Shown: in pieces, positions 23,001 through 33,206 of the stretch
Layout: every line of letters begins with the position of its first letter
Position numbering within the stretch: the first letter of the stretch is position 1
Program-made: the position numbers and the translations under genes
Assembly: GCA_012064385.1 (NCBI GenBank)
Contig: QRDG01000396.1
Coordinates: 170,308 to 234,307 of the forward strand
DNA length: 64,000 nucleotides
Reading direction: 5' to 3'
Source: Puccinellia tenuiflora
Lineage: Eukaryota; Streptophyta; Magnoliopsida; Poales; Poaceae
Notes under the pieces: model-generated
What the model saw: only the letters and a program-made list of their open reading frames with translations
Database searches by the model: none
Told to the model about the DNA's origin: nothing

Positions 23001-26000
23001 ACGCCGTAACCCTAGACACCGCCGGCCGTCGTTGCCCCAGACCGATCTAATCCAGACCGTTGGATCTAGATGCAACGGATCTGATTTAACCTCATAACCC
23101 GAATCGGTATACACCAATCAGAACACGCCATGTGGACGCTGAGTCAGTTGCCCAGTCAGCACCACGTCAGCTGGCCTTTTCCCAATTAAAAGCCTAATTG
23201 GCTGTTTTGCAGAAAAGACCCCGAATATTAAAACTATTATAACTTTTCATTGGCTCGGCCAAATTTAATGAATTTTATATTTTTGAAAATCTCTCAACCT
23301 GAACTATTTTATGGTACTGTTGGTTTTAATTTTTGACGTGTAGAAATGTTTTCAAAATTCAAATGATCTATTTGAGTAATTTTAACATAACTTTATTTCT
23401 ATAAGTCCAAAAATTGTAATAAAAATTGTTTTAGAAACCTTAGAATATGTGTGATTGTAATCCTATGTTATAAAAATATTTAGAGCATGATCTTGATGAT
23501 CTAAAAATCAGAGAACTCAATTTGAGTATTTTTTGTCATAACTTTAAATCTATAATTTATTTTAAAATGGTTTCTTCTGGAAAATGACTTAAATTTATGT
23601 CCTCTGTCCATTAGAACCAAAACCCAATTTTGTTAGAACCATTCCACCATAGGAAGGTTGATTTTGGTTTAAAACCTATTTATAACTTGTTTTGCAAATC
23701 TTAACGAGTTTGTAATAAACTCTTTTGACCAAGTTCAGTTTGTAAACCATACTGATACCTGTGGAACACCACCCCAACCTATTCAAGTTTGAATTATTCA
23801 AATTTTACTCTTGACCTTCCCTTGACCTTTAATGGAAACCCTAAACCCAAATGCATTGATTCTTTTTGCATATTGAATCATGTATTAAAACCTAGACCAG
23901 CAACCTACATACCCTTGTGTTGTATCCATGTTTGTTTCTATGTTTGTATTAATTGTTTGTTGTATTGTTTGTTGATTGTTATCTGTTTGTACTGTATAGA
24001 TTGAACGGAGAGCTACGAGTTACGTTGAAAAGAGTGTGTGAGCAACGACAAGTTTCAAAAGGCAAGTGATACTCCAGCATAAATGACCTACTATTTTACT
24101 ATATTGCATTGTAGACTATTTTCCAGTAGCATGCATGATAGCTGTTTTCAATAAAGTTATATGCTATGCAAACCTGTTAGGTTAGCCACATGAATTAGAT
24201 GACTAGTGACCTATATTAATTTAGTAGATTGGCTTGCTGCAAAAATGAATTGTTTTGTGGTAGATGAGTTAAGAAAAATTCTACTAAATTAATCAATCAC
24301 CTGGGTGGATTTGGAGTTGCTCTATTGGTGGTTCAAAGTTGAGTGGCTGCTCAGGCCCAGTTCTGCGGGTACCTGAGTACGTGCACTTGTGCTCGCCACC
24401 CAGGGCCTCGAGATTTCATGTCACTCCGTGTCTAGTTTACTTCCAGTGCAGCCACTTGGTACTATGGCTCTGCCTTGACTAAGTAAGTTCTAGGAACCTG
24501 ATTCCGGCAGTTCGCAGCGGATGAATGTCTTGTATGGGTCTGCCAGAGGAACAGGGGACTGTTTCCCAAAGGTCTCGTCTTCATCTTCACCTTTCCTTTT
24601 CACTTCAAGAAGGTCAAGGACAGAATGGGTTGATGAAGTCAAGTGGTGAAAGTGTCACAAACTCTCGAGAGTAATAAAACTAAGATCTTAGCCGTGTCCC
24701 CGGTTATGGACAATTTGAGTAACTAAGCAAGGTGGTCGACAGAAAAATCTCATTCATTCCAATTTCTAAATTAAAATTTGATGGGAGAACATGGGGGGAT
24801 TTGAGACACTGGTGCGCCCAGGAATGTCTCCTAAGTTTTGGAAAGAAAGAAATGATTTTTGAAAGTATAGGATAAAATATTGCTTTGCGCAAGAGCCTGT
24901 CAACTCCACCAGCCAAATATGCATGTAGATGTTAGAAGTTTGCCTTTATGAGTCCACAAGTATCATTTGCCAGATCCATTCCAATGGTTCTGACCAATTT
25001 TTGGCTGCAACGCTTTTACCGTTGCAGGTTCGTCTGACGATGAGTAAGGAACGCTATAGGTTTCGAGTCTGCAACCAACATGTCTGCCTGTGGCACATGA
25101 AGATGATGAGGACTCCATGCTATTTATGTTTTCCGCTGCTGAGCTTTGTAATATGCTAGCCTTATGCTATGCAACTTGTAATGTTTTACTTTTCTGGATC
25201 TTCGGTGTAATAGATATTTGACGCATTTGCATGATATTACATCTTGAACTGTGGTGCTAGCTATTCGATCCAGGGACTAGCACAGAACACAGGGATCTTG
25301 GCCATTTTTAAAAGGCAGGGTCGCTTCAGGTGCCCTAGAGCTTGTTCCTCTAGGGCACGTTGGTACCCTAGACGGTTGTTGATTTCTCGGAGTCTTGGTG
25401 GCTCACGGGATTTGTTGGGAGCCTCCAATTAGGTTGTGGAGGGAGGCCCAACCTTGTTCGCTTCGGAGCTTTGGTAGCTACGAAGACATTGCCGGGAGCC
25501 ACCAATTAAGTTGTGGTGTGTGCCTCGGCCTTGGGCATTGAGTCTTGGTGTCTCGGTGCATTTGGTGAAGACCCTCCAACTTGTGGAGTGAGCTTCATCC
25601 TTGTAAAGGTTCTAGTTGTCAACCTCAACGGCAACATAGTGACAAGTGCCTCGCCACATTGGTGGTAAGACACAACGGAGATACGGTGTGCCATATTAAG
25701 GCTACTCGGTGTTTCACATTGGTGAACACCGCGCCGCTCCAACGGAGACTAGCTTCCATTGGGAAGTAAACTTCGGGATAAATCATCGTCTCCAAGTGCT
25801 TCGGTATTTCTATACCCGAGCTTCTTACTTATGCTATTTACTTTGTGATAGGCATTGAGCTTAAAGTCATATATCTTGCTATCACCTAGTTGATTATATT
25901 GCTTAGCATAAGTTGTTGGTGCACATAGGTGAACCTAGCTAGTTTAGGTTTTGGCTTGATAAATTAAACGTTAGTTTTATTCCGCATTTATTCAAGCTTT

Positions 26001-26072
26001 AACCGTAATAATTTTAAATCGCCTATTCACCCCCCCCCCCCCCCCCCTCTAGGAGACATCCGTGTCCTTTCA
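20082..26072 (+). repeat. 3' LTR of the copia-type element, interrupted at 21792-25328
   Basis: The LTR portions 20082-21791 and 25329-26072 align with 11734-14186. Differences include CTCTGG against CTCTATGG near 20133, AAGGGCATG against AAGAGCATG, and a shortened GGGCTCAAGGC block near 21187. The insertion duplicated GGTGC (21787-21791, 25329-25333). The TATA-like TTTAAAAGG is kept at 21377-21385. Confidence 0.9.
21792..25328 (+). mobile_element. Solo LTR (about 3.5 kb) inserted in the copia 3' LTR
   Basis: The insert begins TGTAACATCCC and ends GTCGCTTCA, thus TG...CA, and is flanked by the 5-bp duplication GGTGC. It has no primer site, coding region or second LTR, so it is read as a solo LTR left by recombination between two LTRs. 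A promoter-like block is clear: TATAAATT at 22571-22578 followed by a CT-rich leader with AAACCCTAGC. GC-rich open frames at 22314-23117 lie in that leader and are not recognisable proteins. The family is not identified. A gypsy origin is a guess from the long LTR. Confidence 0.75.
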
Positions 26073-26263
26073 CCCACCCATCTATGGACAAACCTGGACG
26101 TTGTCCGGCACCGCCGAGTCGCCCCCAAAGTTGAAGGCCCGCTTGGTGATGCCGGACAGGATTTGGGGCGAACGGGAGCTTTGGGGGTGGCGTTGTGGCC
26201 GATTTTCGTGTTCGGCACCCAATGGGCCATAAGGCCCTTTAGGGGCTCCCGATGGAGCTGCTC

Positions 26264-27790
26264 TAAGAGACTAAGACTCCAACCTTGTGCAAGATTCAGA
26301 TTTTTTTTTTTGCTAATTTTGTGTTCCTGCAATCCTTTGTAGGATGTTCTATGTTAAAGTCAAGGACAAAGTTGTACTTTTCTTATGCTGCACCCTTGCC
26401 AGTTTAATGCATATTCTAGGTTATTTGGGACCTTTCCTTGTTAAAAAAACAAAAATCAAAGCTATAAACCTATAACACCGAATTGAAATATCTATCAATT
26501 ATACTAATAAGCATACATGTCCAGGGAATTAATCTCATCCGGTGAGTGGGAGTCAGCTTCCGCCTCTATAAGGACGAAGGAGTCAACGAGTCCATGCATG
26601 AAAATAATCTTTTCACAATCTGGATATTTAAATTAAATTATCTGGTAAATAGTTAATACAACTGACGATCTTTACAGTTGACTTTATCACGACGAGATTT
26701 TCGAAACTAGATCCCATCCTAATATGTTTTGACAGAAAAAAAATCATCACCGGTTGCCAGACTATTGCACTGTAGCTACTATATGTTACTAGTTAACAGT
26801 TACCATTCAAATAATACACAGTTATCACGTAATTTTTACATACTATTTTTCTGATCTACATGTCTAGAGAGTAAGCATTTGATCTCCACTCAAACACGTA
26901 AAATATGTCATTGCCATTATACAAATGTTACATTGGTGAGAAATAAATTAGAAAACACTGACAACCATTTTATTTTAATTGATAATTAACTGGACTATAT
27001 CTGGTGACCAAGTGACTATATTCTAAGTTGGCATAAGCTTTTCCTACTATGGTTGCTAGACCTTTTATAACGAGGTAGACTTCAACTTATTATCATGCAT
27101 CGTGTATTCTTTAAAAAAATGCATTATGTACACACATACATGTGGCAACCTAGTACAAGGTAGAGAAGTATCAGAAATATAGAAATAGGCACTGATACCA
27201 AATACAAATTTCTGACGGTTGAAATAGGATTGACCCATACACGCATTAAAAAAATTATGCTCTTCTCCAAGTATATTTTCCTCTTATGTGTGTGATAAGT
27301 TGTGACTAAACCTAACATCTGAGCCCTGTAGATTGTTCAAATCCAACTAGTGCAGAAATTTTAAATCTGGAATATTTTGAGGTCAGCTAGTTCAAATCTG
27401 AAGTTATAATTGACTATACCTGATTAATAGAGTTGAGGTTTATAATGTAAAAAAAAAAACTGAACACTGTGGACCAGATTATCCTAGCGGACATAAAAAT
27501 CGCCCAACAAAAACACCTTAATTACCCACTTAATCAACGGTGGATCTATTCCAAATTTCCAGTACCAGTGCCTCCAGGCAGTAGTAAAAACCTACCGTAA
27601 AAGACCTCATCTCCAACCCCCAGCCCCGGCGGCAGCCTCGCCTCTGAACTTCTGAGAGAGAATAGGAGGATGCGGCATCCCCAATTGTTCATTAACCCCC
27701 TATTTCGGACTTCCTCTGTTTAATCTACTCAGATACCTATCGAGTCGAGCGGACGGCGGCGAGGCCAGGTTCAAAGGAAGCGTCTTGCAA
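26264..27790. other. Intergenic stretch with a dispersed repeat
   Basis: AT-rich spacer between the transposon nest and the gene at 27793. Bases about 26665-26850 (with GACGAGATTTTCGAAACTAG and AATATGTTTTGACAG) are similar to about 30395-30560, so they belong to a dispersed family that I cannot name. The last 200 bp before the gene are C-rich and may be its promoter and leader. No gene is visible. Confidence 0.5.
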
Positions 27791-27792
27791 CC

Positions 27793-28974
27793 ATGAGCGG
27801 CCGTCGTTTTCTGAATATGCTGGTGACGAACTGCAATAAAAACATGTTCTCGCTGAGCCGATTCGACCTGTCGCGCAACCAGTTCTTCTACACAGAACCG
27901 GAAGAGGTAGAGTCTCGGGGCCGTGATATGCTCCTACGAAAGGACGTGGAGAGAGGAATTTTCCTAACCAAGCAGGGCAGGAGGAACAGACGGAAGAAAC
28001 AGGATCCGGCAGAGGAGAAGATAGGCACCTATCGGCTTCCGGCACCACTGGTGAGCATGCGACCGACTCTATACCTGACGGCACCTTTGTGGCAGCAAGA
28101 CAAGCTGCAGTGCTTCTCTCTGTCCGAAACCATGTTCCTGTTCGCCGACCCCTGCGGCCGCATGTTCATCTACGACGCCGAGTTGCGCTGCGTCGTGACC
28201 ATGCCCAGCCTCCACGCTCCCAAGGAGGATCCACTGTCTTTCACCATCTCCCGCGAGGAACCCGGTGACAGCATCTACATCATCGAGCAGATCATCCGTC
28301 CAAAACAACAGAGCTTCCCGTTCGAGGCCCTCGTCAGCGAGCGCTATAAAGTCCATCCATGGAGGGTCTGGCAGTGCAGCTCGCTCCCACTGCCGCCCTA
28401 CGCTTTAGAGCCAGGCTACCATGCTCCCTCGTCGCCCATCTGGGCTTCTGCGGTGGTCGACAACCGGTTCATCTGCATCTCCGTGTTGGGCGGCGTCGGC
28501 ACCTACTGCTTTGACACGGCGAGCCACACCTGGAGCCGGGCTGGTGACTGGCTGCTGCCCTTCCGTGGCATGGCGGAGTATGTCCCGGAGCTGAACCTCT
28601 GGTTTGGCACCTCTGCCTATAATAACAACCTCCCTGGCGCCGCTGATCTCTCCGCCATCGTCAGAGGTCAGCCGCCCGAGCAGATCTTGGTCTGGGAGGA
28701 CACTGACCTGCCGGAAGATTGGTTCCCTTGCCACGCTAGAATGGTCAGCCTTGGTTCTGGCAGGTTTTGCATTGCCAGGTCCTTTCAAAATATGGATCCT
28801 TACAATGATGATGTGGACCAGCCAGCTCCCTTCAAACTGTTTACTGTTCTTACTGGTCTTGAGGTGTTACCAGCCAAGGGCAAGGGAAAGATACACAGGC
28901 TTCGCATGGTTAAGCACAAGTCCAGACGTTTCAACTGGTCGTCTGACACCGGTTTAATAGCGTCTTTTTTCTGA
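27793..28974 (+). CDS. Single-exon grass protein of unknown function (kelch/DUF1618-like)
   Basis: An uninterrupted 393-residue frame, ATG 27793 to TGA 28974. The N-terminus MSGRRFLNMLVTNC and the following LSRFDLSRNQFFY resemble a large, expanded grass family whose members have repeated beta-strand segments, variously annotated as DUF1618 or kelch-like. Examples here are MFIYDAELRCVVTMPSLHAP, ISVLGGVGTYCFDTASHTWS, the motif DWLLPFRGMAEYVPELNLWF, and an FEALV segment near residue 178. A basic stretch RRNRRKKQDP (about residue 60) could be a nuclear-localisation-like insert. No F-box, signal peptide or membrane segment is visible. GC-rich codon usage contrasts with the AT-rich flanks, supporting a real gene. 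No biochemical function can be assigned; family assignment is tentative. Confidence 0.75.
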   Translation: MSGRRFLNMLVTNCNKNMFSLSRFDLSRNQFFYTEPEEVESRGRDMLLRKDVERGIFLTKQGRRNRRKKQDPAEEKIGTYRLPAPLVSMRPTLYLTAPLWQQDKLQCFSLSETMFLFADPCGRMFIYDAELRCVVTMPSLHAPKEDPLSFTISREEPGDSIYIIEQIIRPKQQSFPFEALVSERYKVHPWRVWQCSSLPLPPYALEPGYHAPSSPIWASAVVDNRFICISVLGGVGTYCFDTASHTWSRAGDWLLPFRGMAEYVPELNLWFGTSAYNNNLPGAADLSAIVRGQPPEQILVWEDTDLPEDWFPCHARMVSLGSGRFCIARSFQNMDPYNDDVDQPAPFKLFTVLTGLEVLPAKGKGKIHRLRMVKHKSRRFNWSSDTGLIASFF

Positions 28975-28999
28975 ACTTGCTGTCCATATACTTCATCTA

Positions 29000-29860
29000 C
29001 TATTTCTCCGCTGTCTGTTGTTACCCTTTTGTTTGTATTGCCTCTTACAGCCCTGTAAGAGACTACTAGGTATCTTAATTTGAATAATCTATAAATTGTA
29101 CTCTGATTATGACTTGCGTAAATTCCAGAGAACTGTTTGATGGATAGTATTAAGAGTGTATTCCCTTCAGACTTTGATGCACACTGGATCAGAAGCCTTT
29201 TTTTCAGAGCAAAAACAACTCATAAAGTACCGATCACGATCTGCCTTCTTGCAGTTCCTTGTGTGCCGTTTGAACTGAGCTGTCCATACTATGTAGGAGT
29301 ACGTGGTAAAGTTCAGTGTGTGGTACTAACTCTTGTGTTGCACACTTCGAGCGGCTGCAACGGTGTTGGCGGAGGAGGATGATGGGAGCGGCACGACGTA
29401 TTCTTGCTCGTGATGCGTCTCTCCATCCGATGTTTCACGCACCGCTGCTCTTGCAGCTTCTCCATCTCCGCCATCGGCCTGGGGATCACCGGGGGTAAAT
29501 CGATATGGATGGACAAGGTCTTCCAATTCCTTCTTGGACTACCAGAATCAAATTACAGTGCTTTCTTGGACAAGTTTTGCAGTTCGGCAGGGGTTCTGCA
29601 GATACACCGTGCAGGTAAATCAATTAATCAACAAACAGAAGGACCAATGGGTCCTGAAATCGCGAACCTAGCAATACTTTTGTTCAGAACGTAATATTTT
29701 TGTAGGGAAAAACTCGGATGCAGTTATGAGCACCTCATGATGACATTATCTCAGTGGATCCTAGTAAGGTTAGAGACTTAGAGTGTATATCTAAACAGGT
29801 GTTTATTTGACTCAGATGCACACTCTGACCAAAACTAAATGCCTTGCCGTATAAGGCCAT
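29000..29860. other. 3' flank and intergenic stretch
   Basis: A probable 3' untranslated region (AATAAT-type signals near 29080) is followed by sequence with a small GC-rich island at 29340-29520. A minus-strand open stretch there (29326-29526) may be a gene-fragment relic, but no domain is recognised. Confidence 0.4.
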
Positions 29861-29864
29861 GTAC

Positions 29865-30060
29865 AGCGCTAGCCTCTTAATTGGGGCGCTTAATTAGTTG
29901 GTTATGCCACGCTAGTATTCAGTAATTTTCACGCACAAATGAAGCGTCAGGCGCCTAAATATGAGTCGATGCTAATAAAACGGCTGGGAATCAGCCATAA
30001 CTGCCAGGATTTATTCCCTGGCACCTGGCTAAGCGCCGCGCGATGTACTTACCCTAAAGG
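29865..30060. mobile_element. Possible small inverted-repeat element
   Basis: AAGGCCATGTACAGCGCTAG near 29863 is partly mirrored by GGCTAAGCGCCGCGCGATGT ACTTAC near 30029-30054. The match is imperfect and no clean target duplication was found, so this is a weak MITE candidate. Confidence 0.25.
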
Positions 30061-30349
30061 CACACCAAGACTGCCAAATATAAACCATGTTCAACTTCCA
30101 GTTAAGGAATACAAGTCATTTCAATTTCCGTCACTCTGTAGCATCAGTTGGGAGCAGTAGTTACTTGCATCAGGGTGAAACTCCCTCTTCTCTATAACGC
30201 AATCTTAACTATTGGAGGCGACTACACATAAGTTGTCCTTAATTTGGTAAATGTGTAAGCGAAGTACGGTGAGAAACCAGTTTCTTTTTGCATGCATTAA
30301 AAAAACAGAATTGCTGATGTCATCAGTATTTAATGTGAAATTTGAAAAA

Positions 30350-30560
30350 TTAAAATGTTTTTTAGCTCAAACCGTTTATCCGATTTAGGATCCGTTTTCA
30401 CCGTTGGACTAGTCGCGATGAGATCTTTGAAAGTAGATCCAATGTTGATATGTTCCGACGATATTTTTTTTCAACCAAAAGTTATCAACCACTAACACAT
30501 GAGTTACCAGGCTATAGTATGTAAGTTACCACCCCAAACAACAATTACATTTTGGTTTGA
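30350..30560. repeat. Dispersed repeat shared with about 26665-26850
   Basis: Contains CCGTTTTCACCGTTGGACTA, GATGAGATCTTTGAAAGTAG and TGATATGTTCCGACGATATT. It is related phrase by phrase to 26665-26850 (GACGAGATTTTCGAAACTAG, TAATATGTTTTGACAG). Class unknown. Confidence 0.5.
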
Positions 30561-30734
30561 AACGATATCCCAATTTTGGTTGTCCTTTTTTATTCTTCCG
30601 AGTTTTGAAATTACCCCTAGTTTCATAAGTGAGTTAACACTTTTGGATGGTAAAATCTATCTTGTAAAAGTGGTTAAATATACACTAAAACACATATATA
30701 ATTCCATAACTATTAGGGAGATAATTTTGTCGAT

Positions 30735-31205
30735 TCCATGGTGACAACTACGCCCCTAAAGAGATGGATAAATCCATCAATACCGGGTGGATAACTTTAT
30801 CAGTTTACGGTGGGTAGCTCCATCGGTCTAGATTGGGTAAGTCAATCACTACTCGGTGTGTAACTTTATCTCTACTGGATGGTAATTGTATCACTACTAA
30901 GTGAGTAACTCCATCACTGGGTGGTAACTCCATCACTACGGGGTGGTAACTCTATCAGTCTAGAATAGGTAACTCTATCACTGCTGGTGATTAATTTATC
31001 TGTTTAGGGTGCGTAACTTCATCATTATGGGGTGGTAACTCTATCAGTTTAGGGCGGGTAACTCTATCGCTACTAGGTTGGTAACTTATTCAGTTTAGAG
31101 TGCGTAACTCTGTCACTACTGGGTGTGTAACTTTATTAGTTTAAGGGTGGTAACTCTATCAGTGTAGGGTGGATAATTTTATCGGTCTAGGGTGGGTAAC
31201 TTCAT
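30735..31205 (+). repeat. Degenerate minisatellite, unit about 22-28 bp
   Basis: Roughly eighteen tandem variants of GG(T/G)GGGTAACTCTATCA followed by GTTTAG, GTCTAG or CTACT cover about 470 bp. Spacing and sequence vary between units, so it is old. It contains no spacer-like unique segments. It follows the dispersed repeat at 30350-30560, which may be part of the same element. Confidence 0.85.
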
Positions 31206-31700
31206 CACGACGCGTCACGCCCTTTATCGAACCCCCGGCGAGGGTCGTTGCTTTGTTATCGAAACGGCGTCCATCAGAGTGGTTCCTCGGATCACAACAC
31301 GATCGATAATATATACGGCACGGATCGGACTACATATTTGGATGAGCTTATCGGATAATAACTCCAGCGTGGTCGATGGTGTCGACGCGTATCATACTAA
31401 GCTGTGGCAGAGCGAGCGCCTTGACTAAGGTAGATTGACTCTTTCATTCTTGCAGCGTAAATCTCACGCACACAACGACTACGAGGGGCTAAACACACGT
31501 ATTAATACAAAAAAACACCATCAACACAGGCACGGATGTGCACGAGTGCAGTCAGCTTAAGCTGGCAAGCCACGGAATAAGTGAACAGTACAGTACACGC
31601 ACTATTAGTACTAGCAGTCATAGTCGCATTATTTCTTCTTAAAAAAACAAGAACAACTACTACTACTACGCACGAGCGCGATCTGATCAATGGACCAGCA
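31206..31700. other. Intergenic stretch without a recognisable gene
   Basis: A short plus frame (31192-31428) has no recognisable motif. The rest is mixed sequence preceding the BTB gene fragment. Confidence 0.4.
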
Positions 31701-31739
31701 GCTAGCTCGCTCTTTCCGATCGAACTGCTGCCCGGAACA

Positions 31740-31995
31740 CCAACTGAACTTGAGGGCCTGTAGGGGTTGAGGTCGAGGGTTGCGTAGTGGCAGCGGTCCA
31801 TCGAAGGTGCATCGGCGCAGACGACGCAATCAAGGAGCAGCACCCGCACGGAGGCGGTGTGGCCGTCGAGACAGGCGTAGTAGAGCAGGACGGAGTCCCA
31901 CGTGTCTCGCCCATCACTCTGTTGTCGGGCTTGAGGAGGAGGGCGAGGCTGCCACAATCGCCGGCGCACGCTGCTTGAGGTCGCCCGGGGGTGGA
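31740..31995 (-). pseudogene. Fragment of an ankyrin-BTB/POZ gene
   Basis: In two minus-strand frames the sequence reads DCGSLALLLKPDNRVM, then RDTWDSVLLYYACLDGHTAS and VRVLL, then DRCHYATLDLNPYR. This order (ankyrin repeat, WDS.LYYACL.GH, DRCHYA.LN) is that of the N-terminal ankyrin part of the At2g04740-type ankyrin-BTB proteins. The frame shifts near 31890, between NRVM and DTWDSV. The BTB domains that should follow are absent. It is a gene fragment rather than a gene. A GA microsatellite lies just upstream (32019-32036). Confidence 0.6.
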
Positions 31996-32164
31996 TTTGG
32001 AGCACACCGCCTCCAAATAGAGAGAGAGAGAGAGAGGAAAGGGGATATTCACAGAGTGGGGGCGAGGCGTGCGGTGCCGCCGCCGTACCTGAGCGGGAAA
32101 TGGATTTCCGGGGAGGGACGGGGATTTTAAGTTTTTAACCGTGTCGCCGCCGCATCTAGGTTTC

Positions 32165-33006
32165 GGACGCGGCTTGCCTGCGCCCCGCGCGTGCGACCAT
32201 CCGTGCGCCGCGGGTGCATGGCAGCCATCCTGCCCATCCAGCGACTCGCTGTTTTTCTCCCGTTAAGTTCTTTTTCTTTTGCAAAAAAAACAAAAAGGAA
32301 TATCATGTCAATACGAACTACACCGCCATGGCCTGCGAGCATGCTAGCTCTTTCGCTTGGGGTTCCACTGGAAGTCGTAACCTCTCGCTAGCTTGGCTCC
32401 TCCGCCGGCGTCCAGTCCGTGCTTGGACATGCCGTCTCCGTGACCAGCTCGGCAGCTCGCCTGCGTCACCTAGCCGGCTAGCCCTGCTCCGCAGCCTCCA
32501 CACATACAAAGACGAGGAAACCGCCATGGCCTACGAGCAAGCCATCTGCTCCGCTTGAGGTTCCGCTGCCGCCGTCAAGGAGGCGCGCCGTATTCAGCAG
32601 GCGACGTCGCGTCCGTGATCACCTCGCTTTCGTCGCGTCGCCATGCTCCGCACCACACCTACCAGGGACAAGGAAACCGGCATGGCGAGCTTTTTCACTT
32701 GGGGTTCCACTGTCGTCCTCGACTGCTCCAGTTGTCCAGCATTTCACCGGCGGTTGCTGGGCCTGCAAGGAGAAGTTGAGCGGCGCCGGCGAGGAGGATA
32801 AATGGAGAACGGTGATCAAAGAAAGGGGATTGCGGTATTACGAGATGGATCATGGCCAGGATTTGTATTCCCTCGAATTTCCCTTTTTGTTTTTTTGCAA
32901 AAGAAAAAGAACTTAAAAGGGAGAAAAACGGTGAGTCGCTGGATGGCTGCCACGCACCCGCGGCACACGGATGGTCGCACGCGCGGGGCGCAGGCAAGCC
33001 GCGTCC
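32165..33006. mobile_element. Small MULE, possible Pack-MULE, with 9-bp TSD
   Basis: Terminal inverted repeats of about 135-145 bp start GGACGCGGCTTGCCTGCGCC at 32165 and end with the complement at 33006. A perfect 9-bp target duplication CTAGGTTTC flanks them (32156-32164, 33007-33015), diagnostic of Mutator-like elements. The 842-bp element has a GC-rich interior (about 32330-32780) made of three diverged tandem units, each opening near (C)CATGGC and carrying CTTGGGGTTCCACTG or a variant. Two of them end in CAAGGAAACCG or GACGAGGAAACCG. The interior looks like captured genic sequence, but I cannot name the source gene. Confidence 0.88.
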
Positions 33007-33206
33007 CTAGGTTTCGCTCATTCTATTTCTAGCGTAAGATGGAGACGAGCGGTGGGCAACACTGCAACAGAGGACTGGGAGGAGGTTGGGGACGAGCGCG
33101 TGGGGGGTTCGGGCCGGTCGATCAAACGGCCAGGACTGATTTTGACCAAAATCGACGGTTTGCGTCGCGCGTGGAGTTATGCCAGTTTGAAGATGCTTCG
33201 TAACTA

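Larger units (their letters stand above)
11734..26072 (+). mobile_element. Non-autonomous copia-type LTR retrotransposon (gag only)
   Basis: The 5' LTR is 11734-14186. The 3' LTR is 20082-26072, interrupted by a 3.5-kb insertion. Both LTRs run TGAAAGTGCATGG to GTGTCCTTTCA. A perfect 5-bp target duplication CCCAC flanks the element (11729-11733 and 26073-26077). An initiator-Met tRNA primer site (14189-14200) and a purine tract ahead of the 3' LTR are present. The internal region codes only for a copia-type gag (14242-16388, one frameshift). The remaining 3.7 kb has no protease, integrase, reverse transcriptase or RNase H. The LTRs are close in sequence, differing by scattered substitutions and a 2-nt indel near 11787. 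Mobility would need proteins supplied by a related autonomous family. Confidence 0.92.
10726..26263. mobile_element. PIF/Harbinger-like element split by an LTR retrotransposon
   Basis: The left end GAGCATCTCCACC (10726) and the right end GGAGCTGCTC (to 26263, complement GAGCAGCTCCATC) are imperfect terminal inverted repeats. TAA flanks both sides (10723-10725 and 26264-26266). The own sequence is only 10726-11733 plus 26078-26263, about 1.2 kb, because an LTR element with TSD CCCAC is inserted. The left part contains minus-strand coding-like text (EGEDGDIEGPEEGEDNP, then EMQAEQERQVVRAAQTL in another frame), a decayed transposon protein. No DDE transposase is visible, so the element is non-autonomous. 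Its termini match the 6016 end and, more loosely, the 59359 element. Confidence 0.7.

Noticed and set aside
22314..23117. Overlapping GC-rich frames on both strands in the solo LTR
   Set aside because: They lie in the LTR leader after a TATA box. No frame shows a known domain or splice-consistent continuation.
28069..28788. Minus-strand frames opposite the unknown gene at 27793
   Set aside because: Shadows of a single long GC-rich coding exon on the plus strand.
30735..31205. Regularly spaced repeats that could suggest a CRISPR array
   Set aside because: Units are diverged and contiguous with no unique spacers, and the window is a plant nuclear genome. It is a minisatellite.
31502..32005. 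167-codon minus-strand frame as a complete gene
   Set aside because: Only its first half resembles ankyrin-BTB proteins, in two frames. The rest is non-homologous, so it is a gene fragment.
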